Made by a program: the position numbers and the translations under genes | In this document: piece by piece, positions 55,819 to 64,000 of the stretch | Layout: each line of letters starts with the position of its first letter | Position numbering within the stretch: position 1 is the stretch's first letter | NCBI RefSeq assembly: GCF_017539065.1 | Contig: NZ_JAFYHP010000014.1 | Location: forward strand, 16,500 to 80,499 | Length of the DNA stretch: 64,000 bases | Direction of reading: 5' to 3' | Origin: Methanobrevibacter sp. | GTDB taxonomy: Archaea; Methanobacteriota; Methanobacteria; Methanobacteriales; Methanobacteriaceae | Notes under the pieces: model-generated | Seen by the model: the letters and a program-made list of their open reading frames with translations, nothing else | Databases searched by the model: none | Told to the model about the DNA's origin: nothing

Positions 55819-56511
55819 TTATTCATTATTCGGAACATTTGTTGGTAAAAATGGAATCAATGCTTCAGCCAATTTACTGATTGGCATAGTCTGTATCCAA
55901 ACTTTTCCAGGACCTTCTAATGTAGCAAAAAATAAGCCTTCCCCACCAAATAACAAGTTTTTAACACCCTTTACCCTTTGGATATCAAAATCAACTGTTT
56001 CTTCCATAGCTGCAACATGCCCATTATCTAAGATTAACTTTTCTCCAGGTTGTAATTCACGTTCAATTACTTCACCGTCAATTTCTAAAAATAACATTCC
56101 ATTTCCAGTGAATTTTTGAAGAATGAAACCTTCACCACCGAATATTCCAGATCCTAATCTCTTTCTAAAATGCATACTAATTTCAACACCCTTTTCGGCG
56201 GTTAAAAATGCACTTTTCTGACCGATTATGGAATTTGACCCATTCAATCTAATAGGAATAATTTTTCCCGGAGTGCATGAGGTAAATCCTATTTCCTGAT
56301 TATCTTCTTCAGCGGTAAAGAAATTTAAAAATATTGTATCGCCGGATAATGCTCTTCCAAGTCCTTTTAAAAGACCTCCCCCAGTATTAGTATCCATTTT
56401 AATACCTGAGGTCATGAATGCCATTGCTCCGCTTTCATCTTTCATGGTTTCTCCTTTTTGTAATTTGCATATTACAATAGGAAATGAACCGCCACTTATC
56501 TCATATTCCAT
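55819..56511 (-). CDS. AIM24/TIGR00266 family protein
   Basis: 230 residues. ISGGSFPIVICKLQKGETMK at the start and FFTAEEDNQEIGFTSCTPGK, FLTAEKGVEISMHFRKRLGS, FGGEGFILQKFTGNGMLFLE and FGGEGLFFATLEGPGKVWIQ match the family of short beta-rich proteins of the AIM24 kind. Role unknown; in bacteria some act in membrane-associated tubulation or biofilm contexts, not demonstrated here. Convergent with DUF2207; its ATG has no strong site. Confidence 0.85.
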   Translation of the reverse strand: MEYEISGGSFPIVICKLQKGETMKDESGAMAFMTSGIKMDTNTGGGLLKGLGRALSGDTIFLNFFTAEEDNQEIGFTSCTPGKIIPIRLNGSNSIIGQKSAFLTAEKGVEISMHFRKRLGSGIFGGEGFILQKFTGNGMLFLEIDGEVIERELQPGEKLILDNGHVAAMEETVDFDIQRVKGVKNLLFGGEGLFFATLEGPGKVWIQTMPISKLAEALIPFLPTNVPNNE

Positions 56512-56588
56512 ATAATATCACCTAGAAACTTATAAATAAATATCTTACATTTTTATAATATATAATTTGGTTATTAGAAAAAAATGAA

Positions 56589-58937
56589 CTAAAATGGAAG
56601 GCTTGCATATTTACCATGAATCTTGTAAGATTTTGTATTCCAGTTATTTATTTTTCCCAAATTGTTTAATGAGCTGGTTGCATCAGCGCAAACCCAATGT
56701 TTACCTATTAAAACTTGAGTCCATACATGGCCATATACACCGCCACTGTTGAATTTGCATGTTCCATGAACATATCTTGCCTTAAATCCTGCTGTTCTAT
56801 ACATTGAAACTAACAAATGAGAATGATCAACACAATTTCCTTTTTTATGCTTTAGGGTGCCTGTTGCACCATATTTGGTATCATAATAAAAACTATATGC
56901 CAAAGTGTCCCTTACATAATTAAAGATGGCCTTTGCCTTGTTCACTTTGCTAGATAAACCTCTGGTCAATGATTTAACTAATTTTTTAATCTTTAATTTT
57001 CCGACTTTGCAATGTTTTGATGATTTAAGATACTTTTTTAAATGAGAAATAAAATTTTTCTCATTCAATCCACTGTGAAACTTAGATAGCTTAACCTTTA
57101 CAGATTTGGAGGCATAACCATCAAGATAATCATTATTACTTTTAGACTTAATTGAAATTTTATATTTTCCAATAGGAACATGAGTTTTGAATGTTGCATA
57201 ACCTTTTGAGTCAGTTTTTGCAGTATATGTTTTATGATTAATAGTTAACTCAACAATAGTCCAAGGAGCCGGATGACCCTTTGAATCAGTGCATAAAACC
57301 TTAAATGTCTGTGAATTATCTTTGAAGGAATTTCCACTTTTCCAAATCAACTTAGGGACAGTTCTTTGAAAAACGGTTATATCAAATGAACCGGAAGTTT
57401 CATTTATTTTATATTGATCATATGTTTGATAATTAACAGTGTAGTTGCCAATTTTTAGATTGATGGTTATTGATGCTATTCCATTGCTATCCGTGGTTTT
57501 ATTATAAGATTTGCCGTTGATAGTAAAAGTAATAGTTCTTTTAGCCAAAGGAACATCATCAGCGGTGAAAGCCACTTTCAACTGAGTATTTGCACCATAA
57601 CCAAAATTCTTTGTACTTTTGACTTTCAGTGCAGTTTTTCCATTTTCAAGTATTGTAATAAAATTCTTTGCTTTTGCGGCTTGGAAATATTTGTTTCCCC
57701 CATATTCATATTCAACACTGTAAATTCCTTTTTTAAGTGATGCCACACTAAGATATGCCATCCCTTCACTATCAGTTTTTGTAGAATAAGTCTTTCCATT
57801 TATTTTTATTTTAATAGTCTTACCAACATTTGAATCATCATTCAATTGAGTTGTTAATTTGACTTTAATTTGCTTTTTATCATTAGGGAATAATGTATAA
57901 AATTTAGTAGTCAATTTAGTGGATGCCTTGCACTTATAAATTTTTATCTTATTGGTTTTTGTCAAACCGTCTACATTATAGCAGATAACTTCATATGTTC
58001 CTGGCTTAAAGTTATCCAAAGATAAAGTTGCCTTACCCTTTGAATTTGTTTTAACCTTATATGTTTTGCCGTTGATAGTTATTTTAACATATTGGTTTGC
58101 TAATGCCTTGCCTTCAGCGTTGTAGAATTTAGCAGTGAATTTTCTGCTGTCTCCCTGAACCTTCTTAAGGTTGCTTGAACTAATTGTTGATAGGACTTCA
58201 ACTGTAGTGGTTAAGTCATATCCCGTAATCGGATTAGTTGTAGAAATTTCATAAACGCCCGGAAGCAGACTGATTGGCAGAATTACAGTACCGTTCTCAT
58301 CAGTCCTTTCAGAGTATGTAACTCCATTGACAGTGACATAGACAGTGACATTGGTTAAAAAATTTCCAAAACGATCAAAGAATGTTGCACTATATTGTGT
58401 ACTTCCATTATAATACTTAGTTATGTTGTTTGCTTGAATGGTAGGTAAAATTTCAAGTGTTGAAGTTAAACTACTACACTCATAAGTGTTATCCCCTAAA
58501 AAGCATACCTCTACAGCATATATGCCTGGCTTTAGGTTCAAGTTTAAGCTGGCAACGCCATAATCATCTGTTATAGCATTGTAATTAACGTCATTTATGA
58601 TGAAATTAAGGCTTTTATTTGCCAATGAAGTGTTTGCATTAGAATCTGTTAAAGTTACATTGTAACAGCCGGTATAATATATGTTATCTGTTTGGGAGGC
58701 CAATTCCGTTTGATTTTTAGTATTTTCCTCAAAAGTAATGCCATTCATGTCTGTGGACAAATCATCTGAGCCAACAGATTCAGAATTAGTTTCATCTTCA
58801 ATCTGAAGCAAATTAACATCATCAGAACTTAATGTAGATGAATCTGTGATATTAACATCACTTGCTTGAATTGAACTAATTGAAAAAATGAGAATTACCA
58901 CAAAAAACAATGCGAAGAATATCTTCTTTTTAAAAAT
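56589..58937 (-). CDS. Adhesin-like surface protein with C-terminal transglutaminase-like domain
   Basis: 782 residues if started at the ATT at 58937. This start gives the signal peptide MFKKKIFFALFFVVILIFS, with GGAGGG six bases upstream; a stop codon lies further upstream, and the only conventional in-frame start is TTG at 58910, which lacks the basic residues. Residues ~50-560 hold about seven Ig-like repeats (KTxSxGxAxxxxxxLxxGxY pattern). The C-terminus is transglutaminase-like: Cys702 (KKGNCVDHSHLL), His737 (GHVWTQVLIGKHW) and Asp752 (VCADAT). Transglutaminase folds include pseudomurein endoisopeptidases, so a cell-wall role is inferred. Confidence 0.85.
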   Translation of the reverse strand: MFKKKIFFALFFVVILIFSISSIQASDVNITDSSTLSSDDVNLLQIEDETNSESVGSDDLSTDMNGITFEENTKNQTELASQTDNIYYTGCYNVTLTDSNANTSLANKSLNFIINDVNYNAITDDYGVASLNLNLKPGIYAVEVCFLGDNTYECSSLTSTLEILPTIQANNITKYYNGSTQYSATFFDRFGNFLTNVTVYVTVNGVTYSERTDENGTVILPISLLPGVYEISTTNPITGYDLTTTVEVLSTISSSNLKKVQGDSRKFTAKFYNAEGKALANQYVKITINGKTYKVKTNSKGKATLSLDNFKPGTYEVICYNVDGLTKTNKIKIYKCKASTKLTTKFYTLFPNDKKQIKVKLTTQLNDDSNVGKTIKIKINGKTYSTKTDSEGMAYLSVASLKKGIYSVEYEYGGNKYFQAAKAKNFITILENGKTALKVKSTKNFGYGANTQLKVAFTADDVPLAKRTITFTINGKSYNKTTDSNGIASITINLKIGNYTVNYQTYDQYKINETSGSFDITVFQRTVPKLIWKSGNSFKDNSQTFKVLCTDSKGHPAPWTIVELTINHKTYTAKTDSKGYATFKTHVPIGKYKISIKSKSNNDYLDGYASKSVKVKLSKFHSGLNEKNFISHLKKYLKSSKHCKVGKLKIKKLVKSLTRGLSSKVNKAKAIFNYVRDTLAYSFYYDTKYGATGTLKHKKGNCVDHSHLLVSMYRTAGFKARYVHGTCKFNSGGVYGHVWTQVLIGKHWVCADATSSLNNLGKINNWNTKSYKIHGKYASLPF

Positions 58938-59021
58938 ACTTTGCCCTCCATTAATGAATTAAATACATTTATAACTTTATTGAATATTTCTTATAAAATT
59001 TACTCTAAAACCAGAAATAAT

Positions 59022-59053
59022 AAAAAAAAGTGAGATGTTTGGTGAAAACATCT
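59022..59053 (-). terminator. Hairpin plus T-tract after the Ig-repeat adhesin gene
   Basis: Arms AGATGTTT (59033-59040) and AAACATCT (59046-59053), 5-base loop; the minus strand continues CACTTTTTTTTATTATTTC. The TAG stop (59052-59054) overlaps the right arm. Confidence 0.75.
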
Positions 59054-62042
59054 ACTTACATTTAATTTCAACTGTCTTAGCTATTTTATTATACAAATTG
59101 TTTCCACCATATACAATATCTGCTTTGTAAGTTCCTTTTTTGCCCAAATTTTTGATTTTGAAGGTTGCCTTACCTTTGCTATCAGTAGTTGCAGAGTAAG
59201 ATTTGCCCTTGACTTTTAAAGTAAGCTTTGCATTCTTAATAGTTCTGCCGGCATTGTCTTTTAGAGTTATTGTGTATTTTTTAGTCTTGACTTTTGCTTT
59301 GAAAGATATTGCCTTAGAATCTATCTTTGGAGTTGCCTTTTTAACTGTGACTTTAACATCTTTTGATGACTTATCATAGATTGCGTTGCCTCCGAATGTT
59401 ATTTTTGCAGTGTATACATTAGTAGTCAAATCATTAGTGGATACCTTGACTTGGCCTTTACTATCTGTTGTAAATGTTTTAGCACCATTAAGATTAACAG
59501 TGACCTTAGCATTGCCAACCGCCTTGCCGTTGCTGTCCTTCAATGTGATTACCAAATATTTATTACCATTATAAGTGACAGTAATATCCTCTGCAGCAAA
59601 CTTTGTTTTAATTTTATTGACTACTAAAGTTAAATTATTGGAAGCCCTTCCAACATATTTGTCATCTCCAGCAAATATTGCTTTTACATTATATGTGCCG
59701 CTTGCCAAATTAGGAACAGTTAAAGCTCCAAAACCATCCACAACAGCAACATAGTAAGAATCATCACCGACACTTAACTTAACAGTGCCGTTGACTGTTT
59801 GACCCATACGTACATTAAACAATACCTTGCTACCGACTGACTGTGGAGTTGTGAAGTCAACGTCAATGCTGGATTGGGCGCGCGGAATGATAAAAGTGGC
59901 TGATTTTGAAATTTTCAGATATTTTTCATCACCAGGATAAGTAGCAGTTACCTCATGCAATCCCCCTGTCAGATTATTCAATGTCAAATTAGCAATGCCA
60001 TTATCATCAGGTTTTACGGAATAAACATTGCCATCAACAATTATGGTGACATTTTTAGTTACGTCATTTTGAAGAATTACTTCGAATATTGTATTTTCGC
60101 CATAAGTATGATTATCAACATTTAAAAAGATAAGGGAAGCATCTGAAGAACATACGGTGAAATTATTGGAATTGTTATCCTTAGCATCATACTTATCATC
60201 ACCTGCATAAGATACATCAACCTCATGACTGCCAATAGTTAATGCTGGAACAACAATGGTTGCAACACCATTCACCATAGATGTAATGGTTTTTATTTCC
60301 CCATCAACTTTAACAGTTAATTTAGACGGATCAACATCCGCAGGTAAAACAACTACGATTGTTTCATCTTTTCCGAATTCAATATTGCCAACGGTCACAT
60401 CAATGGCATAATTTTCAATCTTATTTACATTTAAAGTTGTGTTATCGTTGGCGGCAACATATTTAGTGTCTCCGGCAAATGTTACATTTACATCATAATG
60501 ACCATAGGCCAAACCGGATACAATATACTTTCCAACACCATCAACAATGGCAACATCATAAATTTCATTGCCCATTCTTAATTTGACAGTGGCATTTATT
60601 GCCGGATCCATGTTAATTGTTGCAACAGCACTATCCCCAACATTAATAGTAGAGTTTACTGAAACGACAATGCTTATAGGATTTCTGTTTACGTTAAATT
60701 CTTTTACCTCAGATGAATTAGCATTATAATCATTATTGCCAAGAAATGTGGCAACAACCTCAATCATGTCATCATTAACTGGTGTGTATTCATAATTGGC
60801 GACATCATCATTTGAAACATGTGCAGTGTAATTTACGCCATTGATGACAAATATCACATCACCAACAACAGATTCATTCAATCTGGCGGTAAATGTAACT
60901 GGAGTACCAGCAAAAATTGGCGCATCAACATCTGTGACGTCAATAGCTAAATCCTTTTTAACTACAAAGACTGTTATGCCAGTATCATATCCAGTATAGT
61001 TCTCATCACCATCCAAATGGAAATTGACGATATAATTACCCTCACCTCTACCATCAATACAAATATCATAACTTCTTTCAGAATTATACGGCAATGGATC
61101 CTTATAACGCTCACCATTAATATAAATAGTTAAATCGCCAGTAGAATTTTTCGTATTAACCTCAACTTGGATATCCTCACCCACATACCAAATTGAATCA
61201 TAATTAACTTCAATAAGCGAATTATTCGGGAAACAAATAAATTTAGCAGACGAATTTACATTATTATTACAATAATCACCGCTGAAGAACTCAATTTTAG
61301 CATCTTTATAACCTGCAGACAAACCGAATAATTCAACATTAGCATCACCATTAGACACGATTTTACTGAATGTTATGTCCCCAATAGTGACATTAACTGT
61401 ACCATTGGCATTATTTCCAATATGGACCTTTGCATAGGCACTATTAGGATAATTCACATCATTAATATCTATATCAATAGTAGGAGTCACTCTTGAAACA
61501 GTGAAACTAATATCATTTAATGTTAGATTTCCATAATTATCATCACCATAAAATAGGGCTGTGGCAACATAATTTCCCGCAGGCAATTTGGCGGCCTCAA
61601 TCAAAACATTCGCACTACCATCATATAATGCATCATCGCCAATCTTAATTGAAACATTTCCATTAAATCCATCGGCACAATCAACAACAAATAATGTATT
61701 ATCAAGAGCACTTACGTTTAATGCAATGATATTAGCTCTTAAATCATCACCCATCAAATTATCATCAGTTATTTCTAATTTATCAGAATATGAGTTTCCA
61801 ACAGTTTCCGGTGCAGGAATTTCCAAACGGTCATCATTTGCAGATCCGTTGTTAGTTGAATCCTCTGCACAGATATGATTATCCATTTTGTCAATTACTT
61901 GATTATCTTCATTAATTTCGAAATTATCCTGCAAATCTATTGCAGTTATTGCTGTATCATTTACTTCACCAGCACATACGCTTGCGACAGTGAACAAACA
62001 TATAATTAAGCATATGAGCGGGAAGATTTTTTTGAATTTCAT
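59052..62042 (-). CDS. Large adhesin-like surface protein with Ig-like repeats
   Basis: 996 residues. Residues 1-24 are a signal peptide (FPLICLIICLFTVASVCA). The rest is a chain of about ten ~90-residue Ig-like (big-domain) units recognisable by NVTFxGDxxY or xxAxFxGDDKY (e.g. HEVDVSYAGDDKYDAK; YNVKAIFAGDDKYVG), and by TDSKGQVKVSTN and KATFKIKNLGKKGTYKAD in the C-terminal units. The N-terminal 100 residues are acidic and probably disordered. No membrane anchor; C-terminus basic. Such proteins in Methanobrevibacter are proposed to mediate cell-cell adhesion; here inferred. GGGAGT lies before the ATG. Confidence 0.88.
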   Translation of the reverse strand: MKFKKIFPLICLIICLFTVASVCAGEVNDTAITAIDLQDNFEINEDNQVIDKMDNHICAEDSTNNGSANDDRLEIPAPETVGNSYSDKLEITDDNLMGDDLRANIIALNVSALDNTLFVVDCADGFNGNVSIKIGDDALYDGSANVLIEAAKLPAGNYVATALFYGDDNYGNLTLNDISFTVSRVTPTIDIDINDVNYPNSAYAKVHIGNNANGTVNVTIGDITFSKIVSNGDANVELFGLSAGYKDAKIEFFSGDYCNNNVNSSAKFICFPNNSLIEVNYDSIWYVGEDIQVEVNTKNSTGDLTIYINGERYKDPLPYNSERSYDICIDGRGEGNYIVNFHLDGDENYTGYDTGITVFVVKKDLAIDVTDVDAPIFAGTPVTFTARLNESVVGDVIFVINGVNYTAHVSNDDVANYEYTPVNDDMIEVVATFLGNNDYNANSSEVKEFNVNRNPISIVVSVNSTINVGDSAVATINMDPAINATVKLRMGNEIYDVAIVDGVGKYIVSGLAYGHYDVNVTFAGDTKYVAANDNTTLNVNKIENYAIDVTVGNIEFGKDETIVVVLPADVDPSKLTVKVDGEIKTITSMVNGVATIVVPALTIGSHEVDVSYAGDDKYDAKDNNSNNFTVCSSDASLIFLNVDNHTYGENTIFEVILQNDVTKNVTIIVDGNVYSVKPDDNGIANLTLNNLTGGLHEVTATYPGDEKYLKISKSATFIIPRAQSSIDVDFTTPQSVGSKVLFNVRMGQTVNGTVKLSVGDDSYYVAVVDGFGALTVPNLASGTYNVKAIFAGDDKYVGRASNNLTLVVNKIKTKFAAEDITVTYNGNKYLVITLKDSNGKAVGNAKVTVNLNGAKTFTTDSKGQVKVSTNDLTTNVYTAKITFGGNAIYDKSSKDVKVTVKKATPKIDSKAISFKAKVKTKKYTITLKDNAGRTIKNAKLTLKVKGKSYSATTDSKGKATFKIKNLGKKGTYKADIVYGGNNLYNKIAKTVEIKCK

Positions 62043-62246
62043 TTAAGTTTACTCCCAATTTTTTATTTAACTTTAATTAATCTATTTGACCAATTATTTA
62101 AGTATTTTCCAAAAATGAGCAAGATATCCTTACATATTCAGTACCTATTATTTGCATTTGCCCCAACTTTTAATAAAAAAATACAAAAACAAACCCATTA
62201 GGCAAAACCTAACAATATTAATGATTTTACTTCCAAAATCTAAATA

Positions 62247-63776
62247 TTACTTATTTTTAAATCTATATATTCCATAAGCAAATAATACTAAAAGCATTAT
62301 AAAAACTAAAATTGGATTATTATTTGAATTTATTTGATTAATGCCCATACTTTTTTTATTTAAATATGATGCGGATTTACTATCCAAACCATAACCCCCT
62401 ATAGAATTTGCAGAATTTCCCACCTTTAAATTATCAACTGGTTTATCATTCGTAGAATTTTGATTGAAACTAACTTTTTTAATATGATTTTTATCATTAG
62501 AATCTTGATTATGACTAACTTTAACACGATTTTTATCATTAGAATCTTGATTAATGCTAGTTGTTTTTTCACTGTTAGTATCATTATTATATGTCTTGTT
62601 TTCTACAATGTATTGAGGAGGCTCTTCAAGCCATGTTTTTGGAGCAGGTTCCGTGAAGATTTTTGTAATAAATTCTTCGAACCACTTAGTGGAGTTTGGA
62701 TTAATATCCCCCCAATAATTATTTTCATAATCGCTTTTAACATATGTTAGTAAGTCATAATATGTAATGGATCCTTCAGAAGCGGTGTTTCCTGTAATGC
62801 TATTGTAATTACATATGACTATTGGTTCTATAGTAAAAAATTCTTGAAAGACATATAGGGCACCACCAGATTCTGCACTGTTATTTGTTATCTGTGAATA
62901 AGTGGTTGTAAGAGGACCTGCTGTAAAAATTCCTCCGCCACGAATTCCTGCAGTATTATTTGAGATAGTCGAATTTTTAACGGTTAACTTTCCAAGCCAA
63001 TTATAAAGGGCTCCGCCCCATTCTTTTGCAGTATTATTAATGAAAATGGAATCTTCAATATATAAGTTTGAGTTCACATTTTGCCTTATTGCACCGCCAT
63101 CATAATCTGCATAATTGTTCTCAAATTTTGATGAAGATACTGTGAAATTTCCATTTACAAAAGAAAGTGCTCCGGCAAAATCTCCTGCATAATTATTAAT
63201 GAATTCGGAATTTTTAACATCGGCATTAGCATAATATGTACCAACAGCCCCGCCACTAAAACCGGCATAATTATTTATAAAACTACAGTTATCTATTTCC
63301 AAATATCCATAAAAGAATTTTCTTGGATACCCAAAAGATTTTGAGGATATTTCAATAGCGCCGCCATCCATACGAGCGGAATTATTTTCAAAAATACAAT
63401 TTTTAATATAAACAGATTCGGCAGCTTCTGTGTAAATCGCCCCTCCGTAATCGTTAGTTTTTCCATTAATAAATGTGATGTTATTCAATTTAACAGTTAC
63501 TTTTTTATCAATGAAAATAATTGAATTCTTTTGTCCACCATCAATTACAATATCCTTTGTTTCTCCAAGACCTTGCAAGGTAATGTTTTTTGTAATTCTA
63601 ATCGATGATTCATGATATGTTCCAGGATTTAGATAGACAATATCGTCATCACTAGCTACATCAATTGTATCCTGAATAAATGTAGTATTATCGATTGTAA
63701 TATTATTTTCTGCAGAAATTGGAGCTATGAATAAAATTAAAATCACTGCAAGAAAAATCATGTATTTTTTAAGCAT
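62247..63776 (-). CDS. Beta-helix surface protein with C-terminal membrane anchor
   Basis: 509 residues. Signal peptide MLKKYMIFLAVILILFIAPI, then a right-handed parallel beta-helix (residues ~50-330) built of repeats such as ENNSARMDGGAI, INNYAGDFAGALSF and NNTAGIRGGGIF. An Asn/Asp/Lys-rich linker with a 14-residue repeat (NQDSNDKN core) precedes a hydrophobic helix NPILVFIMLLVLFAYGIYRF and a basic tail, so the C-terminus is anchored in the membrane. ATG 63776 is chosen, but 63782 or the inner ATG are possible; binding site is weak (GGTG). Confidence 0.85.
   Translation of the reverse strand: MLKKYMIFLAVILILFIAPISAENNITIDNTTFIQDTIDVASDDDIVYLNPGTYHESSIRITKNITLQGLGETKDIVIDGGQKNSIIFIDKKVTVKLNNITFINGKTNDYGGAIYTEAAESVYIKNCIFENNSARMDGGAIEISSKSFGYPRKFFYGYLEIDNCSFINNYAGFSGGAVGTYYANADVKNSEFINNYAGDFAGALSFVNGNFTVSSSKFENNYADYDGGAIRQNVNSNLYIEDSIFINNTAKEWGGALYNWLGKLTVKNSTISNNTAGIRGGGIFTAGPLTTTYSQITNNSAESGGALYVFQEFFTIEPIVICNYNSITGNTASEGSITYYDLLTYVKSDYENNYWGDINPNSTKWFEEFITKIFTEPAPKTWLEEPPQYIVENKTYNNDTNSEKTTSINQDSNDKNRVKVSHNQDSNDKNHIKKVSFNQNSTNDKPVDNLKVGNSANSIGGYGLDSKSASYLNKKSMGINQINSNNNPILVFIMLLVLFAYGIYRFKNK
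62486..62553. repeat. 42-bp tandem repeat in the beta-helix gene linker
   Basis: A 26-base segment beginning GATTTTTATCATTAG is repeated at 62486-62511 and 62528-62553, period 42 bases, equal to 14 codons. It encodes the Asn/Asp/Lys repeat of the linker, with a third degenerate copy further on. Confidence 0.7.
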
Positions 63777-63846
63777 CACCATCAATAATATATTTATTTA
63801 TATCGTATAAAAATATTTATGATTAAGATTTAATTCTTTAGAGCAA

Positions 63847-64000
63847 CTACTTCCAAAACCTTGGATATGTATCCGGTTTCATGAATACTTTAGAAACATT
63901 TACGGCAAAGCCACTGCCAGCTTCTAGAATTTCATTAGAAGTTAATAACGAGTTACCTGCACCGACCAATTCACCTTTGAGTGTTTCAATCGCCACAATA
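63847..64000 (-). CDS. tRNA/rRNA pseudouridine synthase, partial (Cbf5/TruB-like C-terminus)
   Basis: The reading from the window edge gives 51 codons, ending in VSKVFMKPDTYPRFWK and a TAG stop at 63847. ELVGAGNSLLTSNEILEAGS preceding it is the PUA domain, and the VFMKPDTYPRFWK tail is typical of the archaeal pseudouridine synthase Cbf5. Such enzymes with Nop10, Gar1 and L7Ae modify rRNA; only this fragment is visible, so the assignment is from the tail alone. It is upstream of the surface protein on the same strand. Confidence 0.7.
   Translation of the reverse strand, partial: IVAIETLKGELVGAGNSLLTSNEILEAGSGFAVNVSKVFMKPDTYPRFWK

Noticed and set aside
1..64000. CRISPR array, insertion sequence or prophage
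   Set aside because: No regularly spaced direct repeats, transposase, integrase or phage structural genes were seen; repeats present are inside surface-protein genes or are isolated palindromes.

Overview
The window is archaeal, from a member of the Methanobacteriales and most likely a Methanobrevibacter. The evidence is the very AT-rich intergenic DNA, the archaeal ribosomal protein and RNA polymerase cluster (S13-S4-S11-RpoD-L18e-L13-S9-RpoN-RpoK), the F420-dependent methylene-H4MPT dehydrogenase Mtd, a formate-dehydrogenase/hydrogenase-like gene set, archaeal mevalonate-pathway genes, LL-diaminopimelate aminotransferase, and several adhesin-like surface proteins with Ig-like or beta-helix repeats. 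Typical starts are ATG after GGTGA or GGAGG; a few TTG starts and one probable ATT start are supported by ribosome binding sites.

Layout. 1-1414: 5' part of pheS (minus), cut by the window edge. 1543-4004: DGC-domain protein, then a TetR-GNAT-flavoprotein operon headed by two palindromic operators. 4097-8088: CitG-like protein and hemB (minus), aroC (plus), MBL-fold enzyme. 8100-9020: a DUF2121/Connectase-type proteasome relative. 9299-12095: ADP-forming acyl-CoA synthetase and a DUF447 flavoprotein. 12115-14857: two tandem paralogous substrate-binding proteins and a methyltransferase. 15171-16942: LarE-type sulfur transferase with a HesA/ThiF-type E1 enzyme. 16969-19137: ion-channel-like membrane protein and a CofE-family ligase. 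19317-21445: a beta-helix adhesin and an unknown gene. 21478-25833: purA, a tight cluster of three poorly known genes, dapL. 26116-29689: a membrane-anchored acidic protein, a small unknown gene, gltX. 29787-34943: Fe-S aldo/keto reductase plus methyltransferase, cupin plus hydroxylamine reductase (hcp), a divergent TrmB-type regulator, an ADP-ribosylglycohydrolase. 35162-40215: nicotianamine-synthase-like gene, mtd with a structured upstream region, and a four-gene formate-dehydrogenase-like (flp-type) operon. 40715-46728: isoprenoid lipid genes (idsA, fni, ipk, mvk) with RNase J and a MEMO-family gene. 46738-53174: rpsB, ferredoxin, enolase, the RNA polymerase/ribosomal operon and tRNA-Ser. 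53373-56511: LemA, DUF2207 and AIM24-type membrane genes. 56589-63776: three large surface proteins. 63847-64000: the C-terminal end of a Cbf5-like pseudouridine synthase.

How the genes work together. One long minus-strand superoperon joins translation and transcription genes to enolase and to the mevalonate route for archaeal lipids (mevalonate kinase, isopentenyl phosphate kinase, IPP isomerase, prenyl synthase). The mtd/flp region belongs to H2- or formate-dependent CO2 reduction. HemB feeds tetrapyrroles (F430, cobamides) and the CofE-family protein probably relates to F420. DapL probably feeds lysine synthesis. The surface proteins would act on or outside the cell wall. No CRISPR array, prophage or insertion sequence was recognised.

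For the hunt, the strongest signals are: the hairpin-rich DNA ahead of mtd, with a hairpin plus U-tract ending about 33 bases before its start codon; the DUF2121/Connectase-type gene with an exposed N-terminal Ser; the palindrome lying exactly between the divergent hcp and trmB promoters; a window-wide habit of placing stop codons inside hairpins that are mostly followed by U-tracts; a molybdopterin-oxidoreductase-like subunit that appears to lack its catalytic residue; and an ATT start on a transglutaminase adhesin.
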